This document shows, piece by piece, positions 51,001 through 63,111 of a stretch of 64,000 bases of DNA. Made by a program: the position numbers and the translations under genes. Position 1 is the stretch's first letter, and every line of letters starts with the position of its first letter. The notes beneath the pieces are model-generated. The model was not told where the DNA came from. It saw only the letters and a list, made by a program, of their open reading frames with translations, and ran no database searches. The stretch spans positions 868,001 through 932,000 of the forward strand of contig JARPUW010000034.1 in assembly GCA_030533445.1 (NCBI GenBank), read 5' to 3'. Source of the DNA: Cyprinodon diabolis (lineage: Eukaryota; Chordata; Actinopteri; Cyprinodontiformes; Cyprinodontidae).

Positions 51001-51234
51001 TCTGGAGTTGTAACAGACATACCATTAATGATACAGCCACGATCTTTTCTGGCAATCATCTAGAACTGAAAACTAACAATATAAAGTAGATTTGAGCAGA
51101 TGTTTTTGGTTCCAAGCTTCAAATCAGAAGGTTTAGGCCAAAACGCTCTTTTCACAGTGAGATAATGCCATTTTGGCCTCTGGAGTTGTAACAGACAAAC
51201 CATTAATGATACAGCCATGATCTTTTCTGGCAAT
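48045..51234 (+). repeat. Local duplication within the GATTCGAGC marker family
   Basis: The monomer with CTCATTTCAAAGTGAG at 48,045 and the following GATTCGAGC/CCACTTTGG monomer at 48,222 recur at 49,463 and 49,640, eight monomers (1,418 bp) later. After that the second copy has two additional monomers (49,817 with GCCATAATC, and 49,994), so AACACTATAAAG recurs 1,773 bp apart (48,594 and 50,367). From 49,640 on, the sequence follows 35,106-36,699 at an offset of 14,535 bp, including TTGGGCAGATGCTTTT and TCTAGAACTG. Confidence 0.86.
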
Positions 51235-54200
51235 CATCTAGAGCTGAAAACTAACAATATAAAGTAGATTTGAGCAGATGTTTATGGTTCCAAGCTTCAA
51301 AACAGAAGTTGAGGCCAAAACGCTCTTTTCACAGTGAGATAATGCCATTTTGGCCTCTGGAGTTGTAACAGACAAACCATTAATGATACAGCAATGATCA
51401 TTTCTGGCAATCATCTAGAGCTGAAAACTAACAATATAAAGTAGATTTGAGCAGATGTTTTTGGTTCCAAGCTTCAAAAGAGAAGTTGAGGCCAAAACGC
51501 TCATTTCACAGTGAGATAATGCCATTTTGGCCTCTGGAGTTGTAACAGACAAACCATTAATGATACAGCCATGATCTTTTCTGGCAATCATCTAGAGCTG
51601 AAAACTAACAATATAAAGTAGATTTGACCAGATGTTTATGGTTCCAAGCTTCAAAACAGAAGTTGAGGCCAAAACGCTCTTTTCACAGTGAGATAATGCC
51701 ATTTTGGCCTCTGGAGTTGTAACAGACAAACCATTAATGATACAGCCATGATGTTTTCTGGCAATCATCTAGAGCTGAAAACTAGCAATATAAAGTAGAT
51801 TTGAGCAGATGTTTTTGGTTCCAAGCTTCAAATCAGAAGGTTCAGGCCAAAACGCTCTTTTCACAGTGAGATAATGCCATTTTGGCCTCTGGAGTTGTAA
51901 CAGACAAACCATTAATGATAGAGCCATGATCTTTTCTGGCAATCATCTAGAGCTGAAAACTAACAATATAAAGTAGATTTGAGCAGATGTTTATGGTTCC
52001 AAGCTTCAAAACAGAAGTTGAGGCCAAAACGCTCTTTCCACAGTGAGATAATGCCATTTTGGCCTCTGGAGTTGTAACAGACAAACCATTAATGATACAG
52101 CCATGATCTTTTCTGGCAATCATCTAGAGCTGAAAACTAACAATATAAAGTAGATTTGAGCAGATGTTTTTGGTTCCAAGCTTCAAAACAGAAGTTGAGG
52201 CCAAAACGCTCATTTCACAGTGAGATAATGCCATTTTGGGCTCTGGAGTTGTAACAGACAAACCATTAATGATACAGCCATAATCTTTTCTGGCAATCAT
52301 CTAGAGCTGAAAACTAACAATATAAAGTAGATTTGAGCAGATGTTTTTGGTTCCAAGCTTCAAAACAGAAGTTGAGGCCAAAACGCTCATTTCACAGTGA
52401 GATAATGCCATTTTGGCCTCTGGAGTTGTAACAGACAAACCATTAATGATACAGCCATGATCTTTTCTGGCAATCATCTAGAGCTGAAAACTAACAATAT
52501 AAAGTAGATTTGAGCAGATGTTTTTGGTTCCAAGCTTCAAATCAGAAGTTGAGGCCAAAACGCTCATTTCACAGTGAGATAATGCCATTTTGGCCTCTGG
52601 AGTTGTAACAGACAAACCATTAATGATACAGCCATGATCTTTTCTGGCAATCATCTAGAGCTGAAAACTAACAATATAAAGTAGATTTGAGCAGATGTTT
52701 TTGGTTCCAAGCTTCAAAACAGAAGTTGAGGCCAAAACGCTCATTTCACAGTGAGATAATGCCATTTTGGCCTCTGGAGTTGTAACAGACATACCATTAA
52801 TGATACAGCCACGATCTTTTCTGGCAATCATCTAGAGCTGAAAACTAACAATATAAAGTAGATTTGAGCAGATGTTTTTCGTTCCAAGCTTCAAAACAGA
52901 AGTTGAGGCCAAAACGCTCATTTCACAGTGAGATAATGCCATTTTGGCCTCTGGAGTTGTAACAGACAAACCATTAATGATACAGCCATAATCTTTTCTG
53001 GCAATCATCTAGAGCTGAAAACTAACAATATAAAGTAGATTTGAGCAGATGTTTTTGGTTCCAAGCTTCAAAACAGACGTTGAGGCCAAAACGCTCATTT
53101 CACAGTGAGATAATGCCATTTTGGCCTCTGGAGTTGTAACAGACAAACCATTAATGATACAGCCATAATCTTTTCTGGCAATCATCTAGAGCTGAAAACT
53201 AACAATATAAAGTAGATTTGAGCAGATGTTTTTGGTTCCAAGCTTCAAAACAGACGTTGAGGCCAAAACGCTCATTTCACAGTGAGATAATGCCATTTTG
53301 GCCTCTGGAGTTGTAACAGACAAACCATTAATGATACAGCCATGATCTTTTCTGGCAATCATCTAGAGCTGAAAACTAACAATATAAAGTAGATTTGAGC
53401 AGATGTTTTTGGTTCCAAGCTTCAAATCAGAAGGTTGAGGCCAAAACGCTCTTTTCACAGTGAGATAATGCCATTTTGGCCTCTGGAGTTGTAACAGACA
53501 AACCATTAATGATACAGCCATGATCTTTTCTGGCAATCATCTAGAGCTGAAAACTAACAATATAAAGTAGATTTGAGCAGATGTTTTTGGTTCCAAGCTT
53601 CAAAACAGAAGTTGAGGCCAAAACGCTCATTTCACAGTGAGATAATGCCATTTTGGCCTCTGGAGTTGTAACAGACAAACCATTAATGATACAGCCATGA
53701 TCTTTTCTGGCAATCATCTAGAGATGAAAACTAACAATATAAAGTAGATTTGAGCAGATGTTTTTGGTTCCAAGCTTCAAATCAGAAGGTTGAGGCCAAA
53801 ACGCTCTTTTCACAGTGAGATAATGCCATTTTGGCCTCTGGAGTTGTAACAGACAAACCATTAATGAGAGAGCCATGATCTTTTCTGGCAATCATCTAGA
53901 GCTGAAAACTAACAATATAAAGTAGATTTGAGCAGATGTTTTTGGTTCCAAGCTTCAAAACAGAAGTTGAGGCCAAAACGCTCATTTCACAGTGAGATAA
54001 TGCCATTTTGGCCTCTGGAGTTGTAACAGACAAACCATTAATGATACAGCCATGATCTTTTCTGGCAATCATCTAGAGCTGAAAACTAACAATATAAAGT
54101 AGATTTGAGCAGATGTTTTTGGTTCCAAGCTTCAAAACAGAAGTTGAGGCCAAAACGCTCATTTCACAGTGAGATAATGCCATTTTGGCCTCTGGAGTTG

Positions 54201-54600
54201 TAACAGACAAACCATTAATGATACAGCCATGATCTTTTCTGGCAATCATCTAGAGCTGAAAACTAACAATATAAAGTAGATTCGAGCAGATGTTTTTGGT
54301 TCCAAGCTTCAAATCAGAAGTTGAGGCAAAAACGCTCTTTTCACAGTGAGATAATGCCATTTTGGCCTCTGGAGTTGTAACAGACAAACCATTAATGATA
54401 CAGCCATGATCTTTTCTGGCAATCATCTAGAGCTGAAAACTAACAATATAAAGTAGATTTGAGCAGATGTTTTTGGTTCCAAGCTTCAAAACAGAAGTTG
54501 AGGCCAAAACGCTCATTTCACAGTGAGATAATGCCATTTTGGCCTCTAGAGTTGTAACAGACAAACCATTAATGATACAGCCATAATCTTTTCTGGCAAT
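51235..54600 (+). repeat. Copy of the AAAAGAG-to-CGTTCC segment, then divergent monomers
   Basis: The first monomer (GTTTATGG, GCAATGATCATT) has no partner at 36.5-36.7 kb, so the offset rises from 14,535 to 14,712 bp. AAAAGAG (51,477), GACCAG (51,626), GATGTTTTCTGG, AACTAGCAAT, GGTTCAGGCC, CTCTTTCC, TTTTGGGCTC and TTTTTCGTTCC then follow in order. CAGACGTTG occurs twice (53,006 and 53,183). From 53,715 private substitutions become more frequent: CTAGAGATG, ATGAGAGAGCC, GAGGCAAAAACG near 54,324 and CTCTAGAG near 54,545, which adds an XbaI site. Confidence 0.84.
53006..53182 (+). repeat. Hybrid monomer from a one-monomer gain
   Basis: It carries CAGACGTTG, a marker of the following type A monomer (53,183, matching 38,294), but ends GCCATAATC, a marker of the preceding monomer (52,829). 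In the older copy at 38,117-38,470 the two markers lie in separate adjacent monomers. An exchange offset by one monomer, with its switch between about monomer positions 72 and 160, produces this extra hybrid. Confidence 0.82.
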
Positions 54601-54945
54601 CATCTAGAGCTGAAAACTAACAATATAAAGTAGATTTGAGCAGATGTTTTTGGTTCCAAGCTTCAAAACAGAAGTTGAGGCCAAAACGCTCATAATGCCA
54701 TTTGGCCTCTGGAGTTGTAACAGACAAACAATTAATGATACAGCCATGATCTTTTCTGGCAATCATCTAGAGCCTGAAACTAACAACTATAAAGTTAGAT
54801 TTGAGCAGATGTTTTTGTTCCAAGCTTCAAAACAGAAGTTGGGCCAAAACGCTCATATTCACAGTGAGATAAAGCCAGTTTTGGCCTCTGGAGTTGTAAC
54901 AGACAAACCATTAATGATAACAGCCATGATCCTGTTTCTGGCAAT
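54601..54945 (+). repeat. Two damaged monomers at the quality boundary
   Basis: The first (54,601-54,763) is 163 bp: 13 bases around TTTCACAGTGAGA are missing, which removes the inner dyad, and one T is lost from the right stem arm. The second (54,764-54,945) is 182 bp and has about ten scattered single-base changes, among them AGCCTGAAAC, AACTATAAAGTTAG, TTGGGCCAAAAC and ATCCTGTTTCTGG. These two monomers mark the point where clean sequence gives way to indel-rich sequence. They also open an accidental 102-codon frame (54,644-54,952, plus strand). Confidence 0.88.
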
Positions 54946-57900
54946 CATCTAGAGCTGAAAACTAACAATATAAAGTAGATTTGAGCAGATGTTTAGGTTC
55001 CAAGCTTCAAACAGAGGTTGAGGCCAAAACCGCTCATTTCACAGTGAGATAATGCCATTTGGCCTCTGGAGTTGTAACAGACAAACCATTAATGATACAG
55101 GCCATGATCTTTTCTGGCAATCATCTAGAGCTGAAAACTAACAATATAAAGTAGATTTGAGCAGATGTTTTTGGTTCCAGCTTCAAACAGAAGTGAGGCC
55201 AAAACGCTCATTTCACAGTGAGATAATGCCATTTTGCCTCTGGAGTTGTAACAGACAAACCATTAATGATACAGCCATGATCTTTTCTGGCAATCATCTA
55301 GAGCTGAAAACTAACAATATAAAGTAGATTTGAGCAGATGTTTTTGGTTCCAAGCTTCAAAACAGAAGTTGAGGCCCAAAACGCTCTTTTCACAGTGAGA
55401 TAATGCCATTTTGGCCTCTGGAGTTGTAACAGACAAACCATTAATGATACAGCCATGATCTTTTCTGGCAATCATCTAGAGCTGAAAACTAACAATATAA
55501 AGTAGATTTGAGCAGATGTTTATGGTTCCAAGCTTCAAACAGAAGTTGAGGCCAAAAACGCTCTTTTCACAGTGAGATAATGCCATTTTTGGCCTCTGGA
55601 GTTGTAACAGACAAACCATTAATGATACAGCCATGATCTTTTCTGGCAATCATCTAGAGCTGAAAACTAACAATATAAAGTAGATTGAGCAGATGTTTAT
55701 GGTTCCAAGCTTCAAAACAGAAGTTGAGGCCAAAACGCTCTTTTCACAGTGAGATAATGCCATTTTGGCCTCTGGAGTTGTAACAGACAAACCATTAATG
55801 ATACAGCCATGATCTTTTCTGGCAAATCATCTAGAGCTGAAAACTAACAATATAAAGTAGATTTGAGCAGATGTTTTTGGTTCCAAGCTTCAAAACAGAA
55901 GTTGAGGCCAAAACGCTCATTTCACAGTGAGATAATGCCATTTTGGCCTCTGGAGTTGTAACAGACAAACCATTAATGATACAGCCATGATCTTTTCTGG
56001 CAATCATCTAGAGCTGAAAACTAACAATATAAAGTAGATTTGAGCAGATGTTTTTGGTTCCAAGCTTCAAAACAGAAGGTTGAGGCCAAAACGCTTCATT
56101 TCACAGTGAGATAATGCCATTTTGGCCTCTGGAGTTGTAACAGACAAACCATTAATGATACAGCCATGATCTTTTCTGGGCAATCATCTAGAGCTGAAAA
56201 CTAACAATATAAAGTAGATTTGAGCAGATGTTTTGGTTCCAAGCTTCAAAACAGAAGTTGAGGCCAAAACGCTCATTTCACAGTGAGATAATGCCATTTT
56301 GGCCTCTGGAGTTGTAACAGACAAACCATTAATGATACAGCCATGATCTTTTCTGGCAATCATCTAGAGCTGAAAACTAACAATATAAGTAGATTTGAGC
56401 AGATGTTTTTGGTTCCAAGCTTCAAATCAGAAGGTTGAGCCCAAAACGCTCATTTCACAGTGAGATAATGCCATTTTGGCCTCTGGAGTTGTAACAGACA
56501 AAACCATTAATGATACAGCCATGATCTTTCTGGCAATCATCTAGAGCTGAAAACTAACAATATAAAGTAGATTTTGAGCAGATGTTTTTGGTTCCAAGCT
56601 TCAAATCAGAAGGTTGAGGCCAAAACGCTCATTTCACAGTGAGATAATGCCATTTTGGCCTCTGGAGTTGTAACAGACAAACCATTAATGATACTCAGCC
56701 ATGATCTTTTCTGGCAATCATCTAGAGCTGAAAACTAACAATATAAAGTAGATTTGAGCAGATGTTTTTGGTTCCAAGCTTCAAATCAGAAGGTTTCAGG
56801 CCAAAACGCTCTTTTCACAGTGAGATAATGCCATTTTGGCCTCTGGAGTTGTAACAGACAAACCATTAATGATACAGCCATGATCTTTTCTGGCAATCAT
56901 CTAGAGCTGAAAACTAACAATATAAAGTAGATTTGAGCAGATGTTTATGGTTTCCAAGCTTCAAAACAGAAGTTGAGGCCAAAACGCTCTTTTCACAGTG
57001 AGATAATGCCATTTTGGCCTCTGGAGTTGTAACAGACAAACCATTAATGATACAGCCATGATCTTTTCTGGCAATCATCTAGAGCTGAAAACTAACAATA
57101 TAAAGTAGATTTGAGCAGATGTTTTTGGTTCCAAGCTTCAAAACAGAAGTTGAGGCCAAAACGCTCTTTTCACAGTGAGATAATGCCATTTTGGCCTCTG
57201 GAGTTGTAACAGACAAACCATTAATGATACAGCCATAATCTTTTCTGGCAATCATCTAGAGCTGAAAACTAACAATATAAAGTAGATTTGAGCAGATGTT
57301 TTGGTTCCAAGCTTCAAAACAGAAGTTGAGGCCAAAACGCTCATTTCACAGTGAGATAATGCCATTTTGGCCTCTGGAGTTGTAACAGACAAACCATTAA
57401 TGATACAGCCATTGATCTTTTCTGGCAATCATCTAGAGCTGAAAACTAACAATATAAAGTAGATTTGAGCAGATGTTTTTGGTTCCAAGCTTCAAAACAG
57501 AAGTTGAGGCCAAAACGCTCATTTCACAGTGAGATAATGCCATTTTGGCCTCTGGAGTTGTAACAGACAAACCATTAATGATACAGCCATAATCTTTTCT
57601 GGCAATCATCTAGAGCTGAAAACTAACAATATAAAGTAGATTTGAGCAGATGTTTTGGTTCCAAGCTTCAAAACAGAAGTTGAAGGCCAAACGCTCATTT
57701 CACAGTGAGATAATGCCATTTTGGCCTCTGGAGTTGTAACAGACAAACCAGTAATGATACAGCCATGATCTTTTCTGGCAATCATCTAGAGCTGAAAACT
57801 AACAATATAAAGTAGATTTGAGCAGATGTTTTTGGTTCCAAGCTTCAAATCAGAAGGTTGAGGCCAAAACGCTCTTTTCACAGTGAGATAATGCCATTTT

Positions 57901-59383
57901 GGCCTCTGGAGTTGTAACAGACAAACCATTAATGATACAGCCATGATCTTTTCTGGCAATCATCTAGAGCTGAAAACTAACAATATAAAGTAGATTTGAG
58001 CAGATGTTTATGGTTCCAAGCTTCAAAACAGAAGTTGAGGCCAAAACGCTCTTTTCACAGTGAGATAATGCCATTTTGGCCTCTGGAGTTGTAACAGACA
58101 AACCATTAATGATACAGCCATGATCTTTTCTGGCAATCATCTAGAGCTGAAAACTAACAATATAAAGTAGATTTGAGCAGATGTTTTTGGTTCCAAGCTT
58201 CAAAACAGAAGTTGAGGCCAAAACGCTCATTTCACAGTGAGATAATGCCATTTTGGCCTCTGGAGTTGTAACAGACAAACCATTAATGATACAGCCATAA
58301 TCTTTTCTGGCAATCATCTAGAGCTGAAAACTAACAATATAAAGTAGATTTGAGCAGATGTTTTTGGTTCCAAGCTTCAAATCAGAAGGTTGAGGCCAAA
58401 ACGCTCTTTTCACAGTGAGATAATGCCATTTTGGCCTCTGGAGTTGTAACAGACAAACCATTAATGATACAGCCATGATATTTTCTGGCAATCATCTAGA
58501 GCTGAAAACTAACAATATAAAGTAGATTTGAGCAGATGTTTTTGGTTCCAAGCTTCAAATCAGAAGGTTGAGGCCATAACGCTCTTTTCACAGTGAGATA
58601 ATGCCATTTTGGCCTCTGGAGTTGTAACAGACAAACCATTAATGATATAGCCATGATCTTTTCTGGCAATCATCTAGAGCTGAAAACTAACAATATAAAG
58701 TAGATTTGAGCAGATGTTTATGGTTCCAAGCTTCAAACAGAAGTTGAGGCCAAAACGCTCTTTTCACAGTGAGATAATGCCATTTTGGCCTCTGGAGTTG
58801 TAACAGACAAACCATTAATGATACAGCCATGATCTTTTCTGGCAATCATCTAGAGCTGAAAACTAACAATATAAAGTAGATTTGAGCAGATTGTTTATGG
58901 TTCCAAGCTTCAAAACAGAAGTTGAGGCCAAAACGCTCATTTCACAGTGAGATAATGCCATTTTGGCCTCTGGAGTTGTAACAGACAAACCATTAATGAT
59001 ACAGCCATGATCTTTTCTGGCAATCATCTAGAGCTGAAAACTAACAATATAAAGTAGATTTGAGCAGATGTTTTTGGTTCCAAGCTTCAAAACAGAAGTT
59101 GAGGCCAAAACGCTCATTTCACAGTGAGATAATGCCATTTTGGCCTCTGGAGTTGTAACAGACAAACCATTAATGATACAAGCCATGATCTTTTCTGGCA
59201 ATCATCTAGAGCTGAAAACTAACAATATAAAGTAGATTTGAGCAGATGTTTTTGGTTCCAAGCTTCAAATCAGAAGGTTGAGGCCAAAAAAACGCTCTTT
59301 TCACAGTGAGATAATGCCATTTTGGCCTCTGGAGTTGTAACAGACAAACCATTAATGATACAGCCATGATATTTTCTGGCAAT

Positions 59384-61334
59384 CATCTAGAGCTGAAAAC
59401 TAACAATATAAAGTAGATTTGAGCAGATGTTTATGGTTCCAAGCTTCAAAACGGAAGTTGAGGCCAAAACGCTCTTTTCACAGTGAGATAATGCCATTTT
59501 GGCCTCTGGAGTTGTAACAGACAAACCATTAATGATACAGCCATGATCTTTTCTGGACAATCATCTAGAGCTGAAAACTAACAATATAAAGTAGATTTGA
59601 GCAGATGTTTTTGGTTCCAAGCTTCAAATCAGAAGGTTGAGGCCAAAACGCTCTTTTCACAGTGAGATAATGCCATTTTGGCCTCTGGAGTTGTAACAGA
59701 CAAACCATTAATGATATAGCCATGATCTTTTCTGGCAATCATCTAGAGCTGAAAACTAACAATATAAAGTAGATTTGAGCAGATGTTTATGGTTCCAAGC
59801 TTCAAAACAGAAGTTGAGGCCAAAACGCTCTTTTCACAGTGAGATAATGCCATTTTGGCCTCTGGAGTTGTAACAGACAAACCATTAATGATACAGCCAG
59901 TGATCTTTTCTGGCAATCATCTAGAGCTGAAAAACTAACAATATAAAGCAGATTTGAGCAGATGTTTTTGGTTCCAAGCTTCAAACAGAAGTTGAGGCCA
60001 AAACGCTCATTTCACAGTGAGATAATGCGATTTTGGCCTCTGAGTTGTAACAGACAAACCATTAATGATACAGCCATGATCTTTCTGGCAATCATCTAGA
60101 GCTGAAAACTAACAATATAAAGTAGATTTGAGCAGATGTTTTTGGTTCCAAGCTTCAAATCAGAAGGTTTAGGCCAAAACGCTCTTTTCACAGTGAGATA
60201 ATGCCATTTTGGCCTCTGGAGTTGTAACAGACAAACCATTAATGATACAGCCATGATCTTTTCTGGCAATCATCTAGAGCTGAAAACTAACAATATAAAG
60301 TAGATTTGAGCAGATGTTTATGGTTCCAAGCTTCAAAACAGAAGTTGAGGCCAAAACGCTCTTTTCACAGTGAGATAATGCCATTTTGGCCTCTGGAGTT
60401 GTAACAGACAAACCATTAATGATACAGCCATGATCTTTTCTGGCAATCATCTAGAGCTGAAAACTAACAATATAAAGTAGATTTGAGCAGATGTTTATGG
60501 TTCCAAGCTTCAAAACAGAAGTTGAGGCCAAAACGCTCTTTTCACAGTGAGATAATGCCATTTTGGCCTCTGGAGTTGTAACAGACAAACCATTAATGAT
60601 ACAGCCATGATCTTTTCTGGCAATCATCTAGAGCTGAAAACTAACAATATAAAGTAGATTTGAGCAGATGTTTATGGTTCCAAGCTTCAAAACAGAAGTT
60701 GAGGCCAAAACGCTCTTTTCACAGTGAGATAATGCCATTTTGGCCTCTGGAGTTGTAACAGACAAACCAGTAATGATACAGCCATGATCTTTTCTGGCAA
60801 TCATCTAGAGCTGAAAACTAACAATATAAAGTAGATTTGAGGAGATGTTTTTGGTTCCAAGCTTCAAATCAGAAGGTTGAGGCCAAAACGCTCTTTTCAC
60901 AGTGAGATAATGCCATTTTGGCCTCTGGAGTTGTAACAGACAAACCATTAATGATACAGCCATGATCTTTTCTGGCAATCATCTAGAGCTGAAAACTAAC
61001 AATATAAAGTAGATTTGAGCAGATGTTTATGGTTCCAAGCTTCAAAACAGAAGTTGAGGCCAAAACGCTCTTTTCACAGTGAGATAATGCCATTTTGGCC
61101 TCTGGAGTTGTAACAGACAAACCATTAATGATACAGCCATGATCTTTTCTGGCAATCATCTAGAGCTGAAAACTAACAATATAAAGTAGATTTGAGCAGA
61201 TGTTTTTGGTTCCAAGCTTCAAATCAGAAGGTTGAGGCCAAAACGCTCTTTTCACAGTGAGATAATGCCATTTTGGCCTCTGGAGTTGTAACAGACAAAC
61301 CATTAATGATACAGCCATGATATTTTCTGGCAAT
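59384..61334 (+). repeat. Tail HOR, 11 monomers, first copy
   Basis: Order of markers: AAACGGAAG with GTTTATGG; GATATAGCC; GTTTATGG; ATAAAGCAG with AATGCGATTTT; AGGTTTAGGCC; GTTTATGG; GTTTATGG; GTTTATGG with ACCAGTAATG; GAGGAGATG; GTTTATGG; GATATTTTCTGG. Length is 1,951 bp. Private indels include CTGGACAATC (59,555), GCCAGTGATC (59,896), GAAAAACTAAC (59,929), CTTCAAACAG and ATCTTTCTGG. An accidental 60-codon minus-strand frame (59,802-59,984) arises from these indels. Confidence 0.85.
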
Positions 61335-63111
61335 CATCTAGAGCTGAAAACTAACAATATAAAGTAGATTTGAGCAAGATGTTTATGGTTCCAAGCTTCA
61401 AAACGGAAGTTGAGGCCAAAACGCTCTTTCACAGTGAGATAATGCCATTTTGGCCTCTGGAGTTGTAACAGACAAACCATTAATGATACAGCCATGATCT
61501 TTTCTGGCAATCATCTAGAGCTGAAAACTAACAATATAAAGTAGATTTGAGCAGATGTTTTTGGTTCCAAGCTTCAAATCAGAAGGTTGAGGCCAAAAAC
61601 GCTCTTTTCACAGTGAGATAATGCATTTTGGCCTCTGGAGTTGTAACAGACAAACCATTAATGATATAGCCATGATCTTTTTCTGGCAATCATCTAGAGC
61701 TGAAAACTAACAATATAAAGTAGATTTGAGCAGATGTTTATGGTTCCAAGCTTCAAAACAGAAGTTGAGGCCAAAACGCTCTTTTCACAGTGAGATAATG
61801 CCATTTTGGCCTCTGGAGTTGTAACAGACAAACATTAATGATACAGCCATGATCTTTTCTGGCAATCATCTAGAGCTGAAAACTAACAATATAAAGCAGA
61901 TTTGAGCAGATGTTTTTGGTTCCAAGCTTCAAAACAGAAGTTGAGGCCAAAACGCTCATTTCACAGTGAGATAATGCGATTTTGGCCTCTGGAGTTGTAA
62001 CAGACAAACCATTAATGATACAGCCATGATCTTTTCTGGCAATCATCTAGAGCTGAAAACTAACAATATAAAGTAGATTTGAGCAGATGTTTTTGGTTCC
62101 AAGCTTCAAATCAGAAGGTTTAGGCCAAAACGCTCTTTTCACAGTGAGATAATGCCATTTTGGCCTCTGGAGTTGTAACAGACAAACCATTAATGATACA
62201 GCCATGATCTTTTCTGGCAATCATCTAGAGCTGAAAACTAACAATATAAAGTAGATTTGAGCAGATGTTTATGGTTCCAAGCTTCAAAACAGAAGTTGAG
62301 GCCAAAACGCTCTTTTCACAGTGAGATAATGCCATTTTGGCCTCTGGAGTTGTAACAGACAAACCATTAATGATACAGCCATGATCTTTTCTGGCAATCA
62401 TCTAGAGCTGAAAACTAACAATATAAAGTAGATTTGAGCAGATGTTTATGGTTCCAAGCTTCAAAACAGAAGTTGCAGGCCAAAACGCTCTTTTCACAGT
62501 GAGATAATGCCATTTTGGCCTCTGGAGTTGTAACAGACAAACCATTAATGATACAGCCATGATCTTTTCTGGCAATCATCTAGAGCTGAAAACTAACAAT
62601 ATAAAGTAGATTTGAGCAGATGTTTATGGTTCCAAGCTTCAAAACAGAAGTTGAGGCCAAAAACGCTCTTTTCACAGTGAGATAATGCCATTTTGGCCTC
62701 TGGAGTTGTAACAGACAAACCAGTAATGATACAGCCATGATCTTTTCTGGCAATCATCTAGAGCTGAAAACTAACAATATAAAGTAGATTTGAGGAGATG
62801 TTTTTGGTTCCAAGCTTCAAATCAGAAGGTTGAGGCCAAAACGCTCTTTTCACAGTGACATAATAATGCCATTTTGGCCTCTGGAGTTGTAACAGACAAA
62901 CCATAATGATACAGCCATGATCTTTTCTGGCAATCATCTAGAGCTGAAAACTAACAATATAAAGTAGATTTGAGCAGATGTTTATGGTTCCAAGCTTCAA
63001 AACAGAAGTTGAGGCCAAAACGCTCTTTTCACAGTGAGATAATGCCATTTTGGCCTCTGGAGTTGTAACAGACAAACCATTAATGATACAGCCATGATCT
63101 TTTCTGGCAAT
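61335..63111 (+). repeat. Tail HOR, second copy (10 of 11 monomers)
   Basis: It matches the first ten monomers of the preceding unit in order at an offset of about 1,951 bp, sharing AAACGGAAG, GATATAGCC, ATAAAGCAG, AATGCGATTTT, AGGTTTAGGCC, ACCAGTAATG and GAGGAGATG. Its indels are different: GAGCAAGATG (61,373), CTCTTTCACAG (61,422), ATGCATTTTGG (61,621), CTTTTTCTGG (61,676), AAACATTAATG (61,831), GTTGCAGGCC (62,474) and CATAATAATGCC (62,859). Shared substitutions with unshared indels are the main evidence that the indels are artefacts. Confidence 0.85.

Noticed and set aside
54644..54952. A 102-codon open frame on the plus strand
   Set aside because: It is a reading of two satellite monomers that lost their stops through a 13-bp deletion and several one-base indels at the quality boundary. 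The peptide repeats the same satellite-derived words twice and has no domain.
59802..59984. A 60-codon open frame on the minus strand
   Set aside because: It is satellite sequence opened by local single-base indels (GCCAGTGATC, GAAAAACTAAC, CTTCAAACAG). The equivalent monomers in the 61.3-kb copy have different indels.
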